A DNA stretch of 57,771 nt, from contig NZ_MQUS01000043.1 in NCBI RefSeq assembly GCF_001953885.1, positions 1-57,771 on the forward strand, in the 5' to 3' direction. The notes beneath the pieces are model-generated. The model saw only the letters and a list, made by a program, of their open reading frames with translations, was not told the origin of the DNA and searched no databases. Of this stretch, positions 18,043-27,030 are shown piece after piece. The DNA is from Streptomyces sp. IMTB 2501. GTDB lineage: Bacteria > Actinomycetota > Actinomycetes > Streptomycetales > Streptomycetaceae. Numbering within the stretch: position 1 is the first letter of the stretch; each line of letters starts with the position of its first letter. The translations under genes and the position numbers were made by a program.

Positions 18043-18528
18043 ATGGGGGGACACGACGACCGCAGCATCCCGTCATCCGGATCCGACGAACAGCGGCAGC
18101 GGCCGCCCGGCGTTCCCCGCCCCTGGGAGAACACCGACCGCGCCCAAGCCCTCCTGGACGGAGCCACCGGCCCGGAACCGCCGAGTCCGCCCCACTGCCC
18201 GCACTGCGGGCTCGCCGGTGAACGGCGCCCGACCTGCACCGGTCAGCACGTCCCGCTCGAACCGGGTCTCGTGTTGCCCGCGCACCTGGTGCCCGGCGGG
18301 CACCGCTGGCACATCGACAGCAACGGCGTCGCCTGGAACGGCGGCTTCGCGCAGCCCTTGGCCCGCGCCCGTTGCCGCATCCCGCACCAACTGGCCTGTC
18401 CAGGGCTCAGCCTGGACGAGATCCGGCCCTGGCGATGGCTGAGCGCGGTCCGCGAGGAGAACGCCCGCAGGGCACGGCGAAGGGCGGACGAGGAGGGGTG
18501 TCCGAAGGCGCTGCCCGATGCCGGCTGA
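18043..18528 (+). CDS. DUF6083 zinc-ribbon protein
   Basis: The 161-residue protein has a short disordered N-terminus, then a CPHCGLAGERRPTC cluster that could bind zinc. HRWHIDSNGVAWNGG and ACPGLSLDEIRPWRWL follow. These match the streptomycete DUF6083 proteins, which are small and of unknown function. There is no signal peptide. ATG 18043 lacks a strong ribosome site; a slightly different start is possible. It lies alone between the propeller fusion and a membrane protein. Confidence 0.72.
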   Translation: MGGHDDRSIPSSGSDEQRQRPPGVPRPWENTDRAQALLDGATGPEPPSPPHCPHCGLAGERRPTCTGQHVPLEPGLVLPAHLVPGGHRWHIDSNGVAWNGGFAQPLARARCRIPHQLACPGLSLDEIRPWRWLSAVREENARRARRRADEEGCPKALPDAG

Positions 18529-18600
18529 AGCCTGCGGCCGGGGCGGGCCTGGGCGGGCCGGGGCCGGCCGGAAGCGGCGCCGGACGCAGGAGCCCCGGCG

Positions 18601-19935
18601 TCACCAGCCCGTCAGCAGCAGATGGTTGAGAAGCAGGGCCAGGATCGCCTGGGCCGTGAGCCAGGCACGGGGGCGGGGGAGCAGGGCGCAGGCAGGGAGG
18701 AGCCAGAGGGCGAAGGGCAGCCAGATGCGTTCCGTCTCGGCCTTGCTCATGCCGGACAGGTCGGCGATCAGCAGGGCGAGCAGTGTGGCGGTGACAAGGA
18801 GGGCGAGCCGTGTCTCCGCCGGGCGTGTGCGGTCGGGTCGCGGGAGCAGTGCCGTGGCCGTCCGGCGCAGGCCCGCCGCCGTGGCCAGGCCGGTGATCAG
18901 GACCGTGCAGGCCAGGTTGGCCCAGACCCAGTAGCCGTAGGGGCGGGTGCCGCCGACGCCCTGGTAGTAGCGCGTGACGAGTAGATGGTAGGCCTGCCAC
19001 CAGTCGAAGCCGGCGAGCGTGAACAGCGCGGGGAACACGGCCAGTCCGGCGAGCAGGGAGAGCAGGAGGGTGGGGCGTTCCCGGAGCGCGGAGCGGGTGA
19101 GTGCCACGACCGCCGCGGCGATCAGTGCGAACAGGGTGAGGCCGTAGGAGAGATAGCAGGTCAGGCCGAAGAGGAGGCCCGAGGCAGCCGCGCAGATGTG
19201 GGACCGTCGGGTCAGGGCAAGGGCGAGCAGCGCCAGGGACCAGGCGGCGACGGCCGCGAAGTAGCCGTCGGCGGACGTGCCCTGCCACACCGCGGCCGGC
19301 GCCAGCACCAGGAACGGCGCGGCCCGGCGGGCGAGGGACTCGTCGGCCAGCGCGCGCAGCGCGATCAGCACGGCCACGCATCCCGTGGCCCCCACGACGA
19401 TGCACCACATCCCGGCCCAGCCCCCGCCCCGCAGCCCGATCCGGTCCAGCAGGACGAAGGTGAGCGTGGCGGCCGGCGGGTGCCCGGCGATATGGGCGGG
19501 CCAGGGGTCGGGGGTGCCGCTGACGATGTGGTGCGTGAAGTCGCGCAGGGTGGCCGGGATGTCATGGAAGCGGCCGATGACCCGGAGGTACTCGTTGCTG
19601 GTGGTCAGCCGGACCGCGATGCCCTGATGCCAGCCGTCGATCAGGGCCAGGGACAGGATCCAGGCCAGGGCGCTCGCCCAGGCCGCCGCGAGCAGCGCAC
19701 GCCAGGGCAGCCGGGCCGCGACGGCGGGGCCGTACACCACGGTCGCCGCGGCCACCGCCAGGGCCGCCGGAGTGCCGGGCCCGACATGCGGGTCCCAGTC
19801 GGCGAACACCGGTGGCCAGTGCACGAACAGGGTGTGGCGGGTGTCCTGGATGTGCCGGCCGACGACGACGGCCGCCGTCACGAGCAGGGCGGCGGCACCG
19901 GCGGCGTAGAAGTCGCGGCGGAGAGATCGAGTCAC
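18601..19935 (-). CDS. multi-pass membrane protein, possible GT-C glycosyltransferase
   Basis: The 444-residue protein has about ten to twelve hydrophobic segments. An outward-facing loop near residues 105-170 holds WHQGIAVRL, RVIGRFHDIPATLRDF and AHIAGHPPAATL. This pattern resembles the GT-C polyprenyl-phosphate-dependent mannosyl/arabinosyl transferases, but I see no unmistakable DxD motif. Its neighbours to the right concern an oxidoreductase and glycosyltransferases, which agrees with an envelope glycan role. It is divergent from the molybdopterin oxidoreductase gene. The functional call is an inference. Confidence 0.7.
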   Translation of the reverse strand: MTRSLRRDFYAAGAAALLVTAAVVVGRHIQDTRHTLFVHWPPVFADWDPHVGPGTPAALAVAAATVVYGPAVAARLPWRALLAAAWASALAWILSLALIDGWHQGIAVRLTTSNEYLRVIGRFHDIPATLRDFTHHIVSGTPDPWPAHIAGHPPAATLTFVLLDRIGLRGGGWAGMWCIVVGATGCVAVLIALRALADESLARRAAPFLVLAPAAVWQGTSADGYFAAVAAWSLALLALALTRRSHICAAASGLLFGLTCYLSYGLTLFALIAAAVVALTRSALRERPTLLLSLLAGLAVFPALFTLAGFDWWQAYHLLVTRYYQGVGGTRPYGYWVWANLACTVLITGLATAAGLRRTATALLPRPDRTRPAETRLALLVTATLLALLIADLSGMSKAETERIWLPFALWLLPACALLPRPRAWLTAQAILALLLNHLLLTGW

Positions 19936-20048
19936 ACCGGAACGCTAGGCCGGGACACCGGCGAGAGGCCGCCGTCCGGGCAGGACGTCAGCGTTTCGTC
20001 ACCGGTCGCGGCCCCTTTCCGGGGGGTGTCCCGGCCTACGGTCGGGAC

Positions 20049-21281
20049 ATGCGCGACCATCCCCGCCTTCCCACGTCCCCAGGTTTCTGGCGCAGCCCGC
20101 TGCGCGGCCCCTGGTTCACCTCGGTGCTCGGCCTCGTGCTGCTCGTCGGCATCACCGTGCTGTTCGTGACCGGTCTGGTGTCGTACGCCGCCTACAACCC
20201 GGGCCTGTCCCGGGTGAACGACCAGACGCCGGACAAGGGCATCCTGGGCTTCTACCTGTTCGCCTGGCCCACCGGCCCGGTGTGGCTGTACCGGCTCACC
20301 CAGGGCGTCCATGTGACGCTCGGCATCACCCTGGTCCCGGTCCTGCTGGCCAAGCTGTGGTCGGTGGTGCCGAGGCTGTTCACCCTGCCGCCGGCCCGCT
20401 CGGTGACGCACGCGCTGGAGCGGATCTCGCTGTTGCTGCTGGTCGGCGGCGGTCTGTTCGAGTTCACGACCGGGGTCCTCAACGTCCAGCTGGACTATGT
20501 CTTCCCCGGCTCGTTCTATCCGCTGCACTTCTACGGGGCGTGGGTGTTCTTCGCCGCCTTCCTCGCCCATGCCGCGCTCAAGACACCGGCCGCGGTGCGC
20601 ACCGTACGGCGGCGACGGGACGAGCCGAGCGACCTCGTCACCCCGCGCCCCGAGGCGCCCACCGTGTCCCGGCGCGGCGCGCTGGGGCTGGTCGGCGGGG
20701 GTTCCCTGCTGCTGTTCCTGACCACGGTCGGACAGAGCCTCGGCGGACCCTTCCGCCGTACGGCGCTGCTCGCGCCGCACGGCACGGCCGATCCCGGCGG
20801 CGGCCCGAACGGCTTCCAGATCAACAAGACGGCCGCCTACGCCGGAGTCACCGCGGCCGACACCCACGAGGACTCCTGGCGGCTCGTCGTCACCGGCCGC
20901 ACCGGGACCGTCCGGCTCAGCCGCGCCCAGCTGCTCCAACTTCCGCAGCACAGCGCGTCGTTGCCCATCGCCTGTGTGGAGGGCTGGTCGACCGCCGACC
21001 AGTGGTGGCGCGGGGTGCGGCTGCGCGACCTCGCGGCGCTCGTCGGGTACGACGGCGACCCGCCCGACGTGTTCGTGGAGTCCCTGCAACGCCACGGGGC
21101 CTTCCGTCGCGCCGCCCTGCGCGCCAACCAGGTGGCCGACGGACGCTCCCTGCTCGCCCTGTCCGTCAACGGCGAGGAACTCTCCCCCGACCACGGCCAC
21201 CCGGCGCGGATCATCGTGCCCGCGGCACCCGGTGTGCTCAACACCAAGTGGGTGGCCCGACTGACCTTCGGAGACCTGTGA
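20049..21281 (+). CDS. membrane-bound molybdopterin-dependent oxidoreductase (sulfite oxidase/YedY fold)
   Basis: From ATG 20049 the 410-residue protein first has about five hydrophobic segments of a cytochrome-b561-like domain (residues 1-185; histidines in TQGVHVTLG and FYPLHFYGAW may bind haem). A twin-arginine-like SRRGALGLVGGG follows, then the molybdopterin domain. That contains RLVVTGRTGTVRLSRAQLL, the Mo-ligand cysteine C309 in LPIACVEGWSTADQW, and VLNTKWVARLTFGD at the end. It probably reduces or oxidises a sulfur-containing or similar substrate outside the membrane, with electrons passing through the N-terminal domain. Its stop overlaps the next gene's start (TGATG). The substrate is unknown. 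Confidence 0.85.
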   Translation: MRDHPRLPTSPGFWRSPLRGPWFTSVLGLVLLVGITVLFVTGLVSYAAYNPGLSRVNDQTPDKGILGFYLFAWPTGPVWLYRLTQGVHVTLGITLVPVLLAKLWSVVPRLFTLPPARSVTHALERISLLLLVGGGLFEFTTGVLNVQLDYVFPGSFYPLHFYGAWVFFAAFLAHAALKTPAAVRTVRRRRDEPSDLVTPRPEAPTVSRRGALGLVGGGSLLLFLTTVGQSLGGPFRRTALLAPHGTADPGGGPNGFQINKTAAYAGVTAADTHEDSWRLVVTGRTGTVRLSRAQLLQLPQHSASLPIACVEGWSTADQWWRGVRLRDLAALVGYDGDPPDVFVESLQRHGAFRRAALRANQVADGRSLLALSVNGEELSPDHGHPARIIVPAAPGVLNTKWVARLTFGDL

Positions 21282-21739
21282 TGCCGCGCCGCGTACCTCT
21301 GGGCAGTCCTCTCCAACTGCTGCTGCTCGCCTGCTCGTTCGCGCTCGCCGCGTACGCCGGGGTCCGGCTGTTCGCCGGTGACTGGCTCGGTGTGGTGCTG
21401 TGGATCGTGGGCGCCGCCCTGCTGCACGACCTCGTCCTGCTGCCGCTGTACACGCTGGCTGACCGGGCCGTCGTCCGCGGCCTCGGAGCGGCCGGACGGC
21501 GCGGCTGGACGCTGTACGTCCGCGTCCCGGCGCTGCTGTCCGGACTGCTCCTGCTCGTGTGGTTCCCGCTGATCAGCGGGATGGTGGCCGGGCCTTACCG
21601 GTTGGCCACCGGGCTCTCCCCGGACGGCTTCCTCACCCGCTGGCTGCTGATCAGCGCCGTTCTCTTCGGCGGTTCGGCGGTGCTGCTGATGTGGCGGGTG
21701 CGCAGGGCAGCGAAGCAACGGCCGTCCGCGCCCCACTGA
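21281..21739 (+). CDS. integral membrane protein, oxidoreductase partner
   Basis: ATG 21281 overlaps the stop of the oxidoreductase gene, so the two are translationally coupled. The 152-residue protein has four hydrophobic segments (LQLLLLACSFALAAYAGV, VVLWIVGAALLHDLVLLP, LLSGLLLLVWFPLISGMV, LISAVLFGGSAVLLMW) and a basic C-terminus. I do not recognise a family. Coupling suggests a structural role with the oxidoreductase. The last 145 bases overlap the 3' end of the methyltransferase on the other strand. Confidence 0.78.
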   Translation: MPRRVPLGSPLQLLLLACSFALAAYAGVRLFAGDWLGVVLWIVGAALLHDLVLLPLYTLADRAVVRGLGAAGRRGWTLYVRVPALLSGLLLLVWFPLISGMVAGPYRLATGLSPDGFLTRWLLISAVLFGGSAVLLMWRVRRAAKQRPSAPH

Positions 21740-22350
21740 GCGACGGGCCGCCACCCGGCCCTGCGCGCGTACCGCAGCAGGGCCGGGGTGCCGAGGCGCG
21801 CCCAGGGGAAGGGCGCACCGGTGGTGCGGGGGACACCTGTCGTGTCGACGACCTGGACCCGGGCGCGTTCGTCGACGTGTCCCGGCACGGTCTCGGCGAT
21901 CAGCAGACCGCCCGGGCGCAGCAGCGCCGCCACCCGCTCCAACAGGGCGGCCGGCTCCCCGCCGATGCCGACGTTGCCGTCCATGAGCAGCACGGTGTCC
22001 CAGCGGCCCTCGCCGGGCAACGGCTCGAAGACCGAGCGCCGCAGCGCCTGCCCGCCGAGCCCGACCGTGTGGTCGACGGCGGCCTCGCTGACGTCGATGC
22101 CGAGCACGGTACGGCCGCGGACGGCCAGCTCCGCGACCAGCCGGCCGGGCCCGCAGCCGACGTCCAGGACGGCGCCCTCGCAGCGGTCAAGCACCGCCCG
22201 GTCCACGGCGTCCGCGTCGGCGCACCAGCGCTCCACCTCCAGCGGCAGCAGCCAGCCGTCGGCGCGGCGCAGGAACAGCGGGCCGCGGCCGGTGCGCAGC
22301 GCGGCCGCGTAGGGATCGGCTGCCGCCCAGGCAACGGAGCCGCCCATCAC
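21595..22350 (-). CDS. class I SAM-dependent methyltransferase
   Basis: GTG 22350 or ATG 22347 starts a protein of about 250 residues; the GTG overlaps the stop of the upstream gene. It has VLDVGCGPGRLVAELAVRG (motif I), LGIDVSEAAV (motif II), WDTVLLMDGNVGIGGEPAAL and LRPGGLLIAETVPG. It is the third gene of an operon with a GT2 and a TIGR04282 glycosyltransferase-like gene, so methylation of a glycoconjugate or lipid is plausible. After FAALRTR the last about 35 residues are read antisense to the membrane protein gene and look non-native, suggesting the original stop was lost. Confidence 0.85.
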   Translation of the reverse strand: MMGGSVAWAAADPYAAALRTGRGPLFLRRADGWLLPLEVERWCADADAVDRAVLDRCEGAVLDVGCGPGRLVAELAVRGRTVLGIDVSEAAVDHTVGLGGQALRRSVFEPLPGEGRWDTVLLMDGNVGIGGEPAALLERVAALLRPGGLLIAETVPGHVDERARVQVVDTTGVPRTTGAPFPWARLGTPALLRYARRAGWRPVAQWGADGRCFAALRTRHISSTAEPPKRTALISSQRVRKPSGESPVANR

Positions 22351-22961
22351 CGGACGACCGGCGTACAGCGGGCCAGCCGGGCGGCGAACCGCCCGTGCGG
22401 GGCCAGCGCGGCGACGGCGTGCGCGTCGGCGGCGGTGTCGACGTCCCGCAGCCGGGGCAGCTCGCGCACCCGCAGCCCCGCGGCCAGCAGCCGCTCCCGC
22501 TGCATCGCGCCGGTCTCGGGTGTCGACATGGGCACGCCCCGCAGCAGTGCGGGGTCGGGCTCGGCCAGGCCCAGCGCCCAGAACCCGCCGTCCTCCGCCG
22601 GACCGAGATACGCGTCGCAGCCCGCGAAGTCCACGGCGAGCAGCTCAGGCGTCACCTGCGGGGTGTCCATACCGATCAGCAGGGCCGGGCCCGAGCAGTG
22701 CGCGAAGGCGTCCGCCAGCCGCCCGTCCAGCCCGCCCGTGCACTGCGGCAGTACCTCGAAGCCGGGCGGCAGCCACGGTCCCGGCGCCCCGTCGAGGACC
22801 AGGACCCGCCGGGTCGCGGGCGCCGCCGCCACGGCGTGCAGGGTGTCGCAGAGCGCCGCCTCCGCGAGGCGGGCCGCCTGCCGCGGGGTGAACGGCGGGG
22901 TGAGCCGGGTCTTGACGCGCCCGGGGAGCGGTTCCTTGGCGATGACGAGCAGCGTGGTCAT
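22347..22961 (-). CDS. TIGR04282/DUF2064 glycosyltransferase-like protein
   Basis: The 204-residue protein has a nucleotide-sugar-transferase-like (GT-A) fold. Motifs are LLVIAKEPLPGRVKTRL at the N-terminus, ALLIGMDTPQVTPELL (metal- or nucleotide-binding Asp) and YLGPAEDGGFWALGL. This group includes proteins named after arsenosugar synthesis, though most members have unknown products. It overlaps the GT2 gene upstream by 4 bases (ATGA) and the methyltransferase downstream, so all three are translated together. It is probably cytoplasmic. Confidence 0.86.
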   Translation of the reverse strand: MTTLLVIAKEPLPGRVKTRLTPPFTPRQAARLAEAALCDTLHAVAAAPATRRVLVLDGAPGPWLPPGFEVLPQCTGGLDGRLADAFAHCSGPALLIGMDTPQVTPELLAVDFAGCDAYLGPAEDGGFWALGLAEPDPALLRGVPMSTPETGAMQRERLLAAGLRVRELPRLRDVDTAADAHAVAALAPHGRFAARLARCTPVVR

Positions 22962-23650
22962 CGTACGAGCCCCCCGTCGGCCGGGGTCTCGGCCAGCACG
23001 CGGCTCATGTCCCGCACCGCCTGCCAGGTGCCGCGCCAGGTACCCGTCACCTTGGAGGTGCCGGTGCGCGGGCGGTAGGGCACGTCGTGCTCGGCGATGC
23101 GCCAGCCGGCGTCGGCCGCGCGGACGACCATCTGCAGCGGGTAGCCGCTGCGCCGGTCGGTGAGGTCCAGCGCGAGCAGCGGCTCGCGGCGCGCGGCGCG
23201 CAGCGGGCCCAGGTCGTGCAGGCGCAGTCCGGTACGGCGGCGCAGCATCCGCGCCAGCGCGAGATTGCCCGCGCGGGCATGCGCGGGCCAGGCACCCCGG
23301 CCCTCGGGACGCCGCCGGCCCAGCACCAGGTCGGCCGCGTCCTTGCGGATCTCCCGCACGAACGGGACGAGCAGCGCGGGATCGAGGGAGGCGTCACAGT
23401 CGCAGAAGCACACGATGTCGCTCGTGGCCGCGGTCAGCCCCGCATGGCAGGCGGCGCCGAAGCCGCGCCGCGGCTCGCGCACCACCGTCGCGCCGAGGGC
23501 GCGGGCGATGTCGGGCGAGCCGTCGGTGGAACCGTTGTCGACGACGAGGGCGCGCCAGCCGGCCGGAATCCGGCCGAGCACCCAGGGCAGGGCCTCGGCC
23601 TCGTCCAGGCAGGGCAGCACCACGTCGACGTCCGTTGAAGTGGTCGTCAC
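22958..23650 (-). CDS. family 2 glycosyltransferase
   Basis: The 230-residue GT-A protein has VDVVLPCLDEAEALPWVL, ALVVDNGSTDGSPDIARALG, RRGFGAACHAGLTAATSDI and a CDCDASLDP stretch that provides the DxD-like metal site, then DLVLGRRRPEGRG. It resembles dolichyl- or polyprenyl-phosphate sugar transferases without a membrane anchor. It is first in the three-gene operon and divergent from the response regulator. Its role is probably transfer of a sugar in envelope glycan or lipid synthesis; the donor is unknown. Confidence 0.88.
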   Translation of the reverse strand: MTTTSTDVDVVLPCLDEAEALPWVLGRIPAGWRALVVDNGSTDGSPDIARALGATVVREPRRGFGAACHAGLTAATSDIVCFCDCDASLDPALLVPFVREIRKDAADLVLGRRRPEGRGAWPAHARAGNLALARMLRRRTGLRLHDLGPLRAARREPLLALDLTDRRSGYPLQMVVRAADAGWRIAEHDVPYRPRTGTSKVTGTWRGTWQAVRDMSRVLAETPADGGLVR

Positions 23651-23761
23651 GGTTTCACCCTACGAACATGAATCGGGCATATCGGACTCATGGTCCTTAC
23701 GAAACGCGGACGCCCGGCCCGCGGCGCACCGGGGGCGGGCGCGCAGTGCGACGCTTGAGGC

Positions 23762-24493
<732 letters not shown>

Positions 24494-24495
24494 CC

Positions 24496-25605
24496 ATGCG
24501 CGACACCCTGCTCATCGCCCTCTACGCTTTCGCCGGAGCCGCGGCCGCCGGGGCCGCGGGAGCGGGCGTGCTGCGCCTGATCCGGCGCCGCTCGCTCACC
24601 GCCTCCCTCGCCGTGGTCGCGGCCGTCGGCGTCGTCGCCATGCTCGCCGGGACGCTCGCCGTCGCGTGGGCGATGTTCCTGTCCTCGCACGACCTGAGCG
24701 TGGTCACCACCGTGGTCGCGATGGCGGCCGTGGTCTCACTGGTCACCGCGCTGCTCCTGGGCCGCTGGGTGGTCGCCCGCAGCCGTGCGCTCACCGACGC
24801 CGCCCGCTCCTTCGGCGACGCCGGCTCCTTCGCCGCCCCGCACGGCCCCGCCACCGCCGAACTGGACGCACTCAGCCGCGAGTTGGCCGCGACCAGCGCA
24901 CGGCTCGCCGAATCCCGGGAACGAGAGCGGGCGCTGGAGAAGTCCCGGCGCGAACTGGTCGCCTGGATCTCGCACGATCTGCGCACCCCGCTGGCCGGCC
25001 TGCGCGCCATGTCCGAGGCGCTGGAGGACGGCGTGGCCGCCGACCCCGGCCGCTACCTCAAGCAGATCCGCACCGAGGTCGAACGGCTCAACGACATGGT
25101 CGGCGACCTCTTCGAACTCTCCCGCATTCACGCGGGCACCCTCCCGCTGAGCCCCTCCCGGATCTCCCTGTACGACCTGGTCGGCGACGCGCTCGCGGGC
25201 GCCGACCCGCTCGCCCGGGAGCACGGCGTACGACTCGTGGGCGACCGCGTCGAACCCGTACCCGTCGAGGTGGACGGCAAGGAGATGACCCGGGTGCTCG
25301 GCAACCTCCTGGTCAACGCCATCCGCCGCACCCCTGCCGACGGCACGGTCGCGATCGCCGCCGAACGCACCGACGAGGGCGTGGTGCTGTCCGTCACGGA
25401 CGGCTGCGGCGGTATCCCCGAGGAGGACCTGCCGCGGGTCTTCGACACCGGCTGGCGTGGGACCGACGCCCGCACCCCACCGGCGGGCGCGGGCCTCGGC
25501 CTGGCGATCGTCCGCGGCATCGTGGAGGCCCACCAGGGCCGCGCCACCGTCCGCAACATCCCCGGCGGCTGCCGCTTCGAGCTGACGCTGCCCGCGGCGC
25601 CCTAG
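24496..25605 (+). CDS. sensor histidine kinase
   Basis: The 369-residue protein has three hydrophobic segments (about residues 4-27, 36-62 and 67-94) with almost no extracellular loop. A HAMP-like linker leads to the H-box (ELVAWISHDLRTPLAG, phosphorylated H160). The N-box is NLLVNAIRRTPADG and the G-boxes are DGCGGIPEEDLPRVF and GAGLGLAIVRGIVEAHQG. The Asn of the N-box and the glycines are all present, so it should be active. It partners the response regulator just upstream. With little outside the membrane it likely senses a membrane or intramembrane signal. Confidence 0.92.
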   Translation: MRDTLLIALYAFAGAAAAGAAGAGVLRLIRRRSLTASLAVVAAVGVVAMLAGTLAVAWAMFLSSHDLSVVTTVVAMAAVVSLVTALLLGRWVVARSRALTDAARSFGDAGSFAAPHGPATAELDALSRELAATSARLAESRERERALEKSRRELVAWISHDLRTPLAGLRAMSEALEDGVAADPGRYLKQIRTEVERLNDMVGDLFELSRIHAGTLPLSPSRISLYDLVGDALAGADPLAREHGVRLVGDRVEPVPVEVDGKEMTRVLGNLLVNAIRRTPADGTVAIAAERTDEGVVLSVTDGCGGIPEEDLPRVFDTGWRGTDARTPPAGAGLGLAIVRGIVEAHQGRATVRNIPGGCRFELTLPAAP

Positions 25606-25646
25606 GCGGGCTCCCGCCCCCGCCCGGTGACCGGCCCGCGGCCGCC

Positions 25647-26642
25647 TCAGGCGGACGCGGCCGCCGCGAACTCCCGCATCCCCTCCGCGAACCCGACCTG
25701 CGGCTTCCACCCCAGCGCGGACCGCAGCCGGGAGGAGTCGGCGGTGATGTGCCGTACGTCCCCGAGCCGGTACTCCCCGGTGACGACGGGCTCCGGTCCG
25801 CCGCACGCGGCCGCCAGGGCATGGGCCAGCTCGCCGACGGTACGCGGCTCACCGCTGCCGGTGTTGTACGCCGTGAGGACACCCGGGGAGGCCTCCGCCT
25901 CCAGCGCGGCCACGTTCGCCTCCGCCACGTCCCGGACATGCACGAAGTCACGGCGCTGCCGCCCGTCCTCGAACACCCGGGGGGCTTCCCCGCGGGCCAG
26001 GGCCGAGCGGAAGAAGGACGCGACCCCGGCGTACGGGGTGTCCCGCGGCATCCGGGGCCCGTACACGTTGTGATAGCGCAACGACACCGCCGACCCGCCC
26101 GTGCTGCGGGCCCAGGCGGCGGCCAGGTGTTCCTGGGCCAGCTTGGTCGTGGCGTACACGTTGCGCGGATCGGCCGGGGCGTCCTCGTCGACCAGTCCGG
26201 GGCTCAGCTCCGCCCCGCAACGCGGGCACAGGGGCTCGAACCGTCCCGCGTCGAGGTCGGCGACGCTCCGGGGCCCCGGCCGTACGATGCCGTGCCGCGG
26301 GCAGGTGTAACGCCCCTCGCCGTACACCACCATCGACCCGGCGAGAACCAGGCGCCGTACCCCCGCCTCCGCCATGGCCGCGACCAGTACGGCCGTGCCG
26401 AGGTCATTGCGTGAGACGTACTCAGCCGCGTCGGCGACGCCGTTGCCGAGTCCGACCATCGCCGCCTGGTGGCAGACGGCGTCCACCCCGGCCAGCGCCC
26501 GTGCGACCGACGCCGGGTCGCGCACGTCCGCGCCGGGATCCGCGCGGACGTCGTACACGAGCGGCTCGTGCCCGTTCGCCCGCAGCGCCTCGACGACATG
26601 GGACCCGATGAACCCGGCACCGCCGGTGACCAGTACACGCAT
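25647..26642 (-). CDS. NAD-dependent epimerase/dehydratase (extended SDR) with cysteine cluster
   Basis: The 331-residue protein starts MRVLVTGGAGFIGSHVVEAL, a Rossmann GxxGxxG site. It has catalytic Y163 and K167 in NVYATTK, and typical nucleotide-sugar-epimerase segments (SLRYHNVYGPRMPRD, RRDFVHVRDVAEANV). An insertion at about residues 112-145 carries CPRHG and CPRCG (Cys114, 139, 142), which may bind zinc; this is uncommon in the family. It would epimerise or dehydrate an NDP-sugar and fits the nearby glycosyltransferases. It is convergent with the kinase gene. Confidence 0.88.
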   Translation of the reverse strand: MRVLVTGGAGFIGSHVVEALRANGHEPLVYDVRADPGADVRDPASVARALAGVDAVCHQAAMVGLGNGVADAAEYVSRNDLGTAVLVAAMAEAGVRRLVLAGSMVVYGEGRYTCPRHGIVRPGPRSVADLDAGRFEPLCPRCGAELSPGLVDEDAPADPRNVYATTKLAQEHLAAAWARSTGGSAVSLRYHNVYGPRMPRDTPYAGVASFFRSALARGEAPRVFEDGRQRRDFVHVRDVAEANVAALEAEASPGVLTAYNTGSGEPRTVGELAHALAAACGGPEPVVTGEYRLGDVRHITADSSRLRSALGWKPQVGFAEGMREFAAAASA

Positions 26643-27030
26643 ACGGCCACGCTAGACGCGGACGGCACCGCGACCGGCCGACGCGGCGGTCGCGTCATGA
26701 CTCCGTAAGAGATGCTGCGGGCGGCGCTGCGGCGCGCCGTCACAGGCGCCCTGCGCGCTTACGGCACATCCCCGGTACGACAACGTCTGGTTGCTCAGGG
26801 GCGCGAGGGGAGCGCGCGGTGGGTGCGGCTTTAAGAATCTCCGTCAACAACGTTGACTCCTGGGTGCGGCGCCCCCACATTACCTACCAGTAGAACCGCG
26901 AAGTAACCCCACCTCTTCCGGTACTTCCCCCTGCTCTGAGCCGCTGCATTCTCGTGCACCAGCACACGGTCGGGCACCGTCATGCCCGCCTGCTCGGTGT
27001 CCCCATCCCGAGAACAAGGAGCCCGTTCCC
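26643..27030. other. 388-base intergenic region upstream of secreted lipase
   Basis: No gene with convincing composition is present. It is less G/C-rich than its surroundings. It contains a perfect inverted repeat, GTCAAC-AAC-GTTGAC (26843-26857), overlapping a possible -35 (TTGACT at 26853-26858); no convincing -10 follows. An AAGGAG ribosome site sits about 9 bases before the lipase ATG. It is probably the lipase promoter and 5' leader. Confidence 0.5.
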
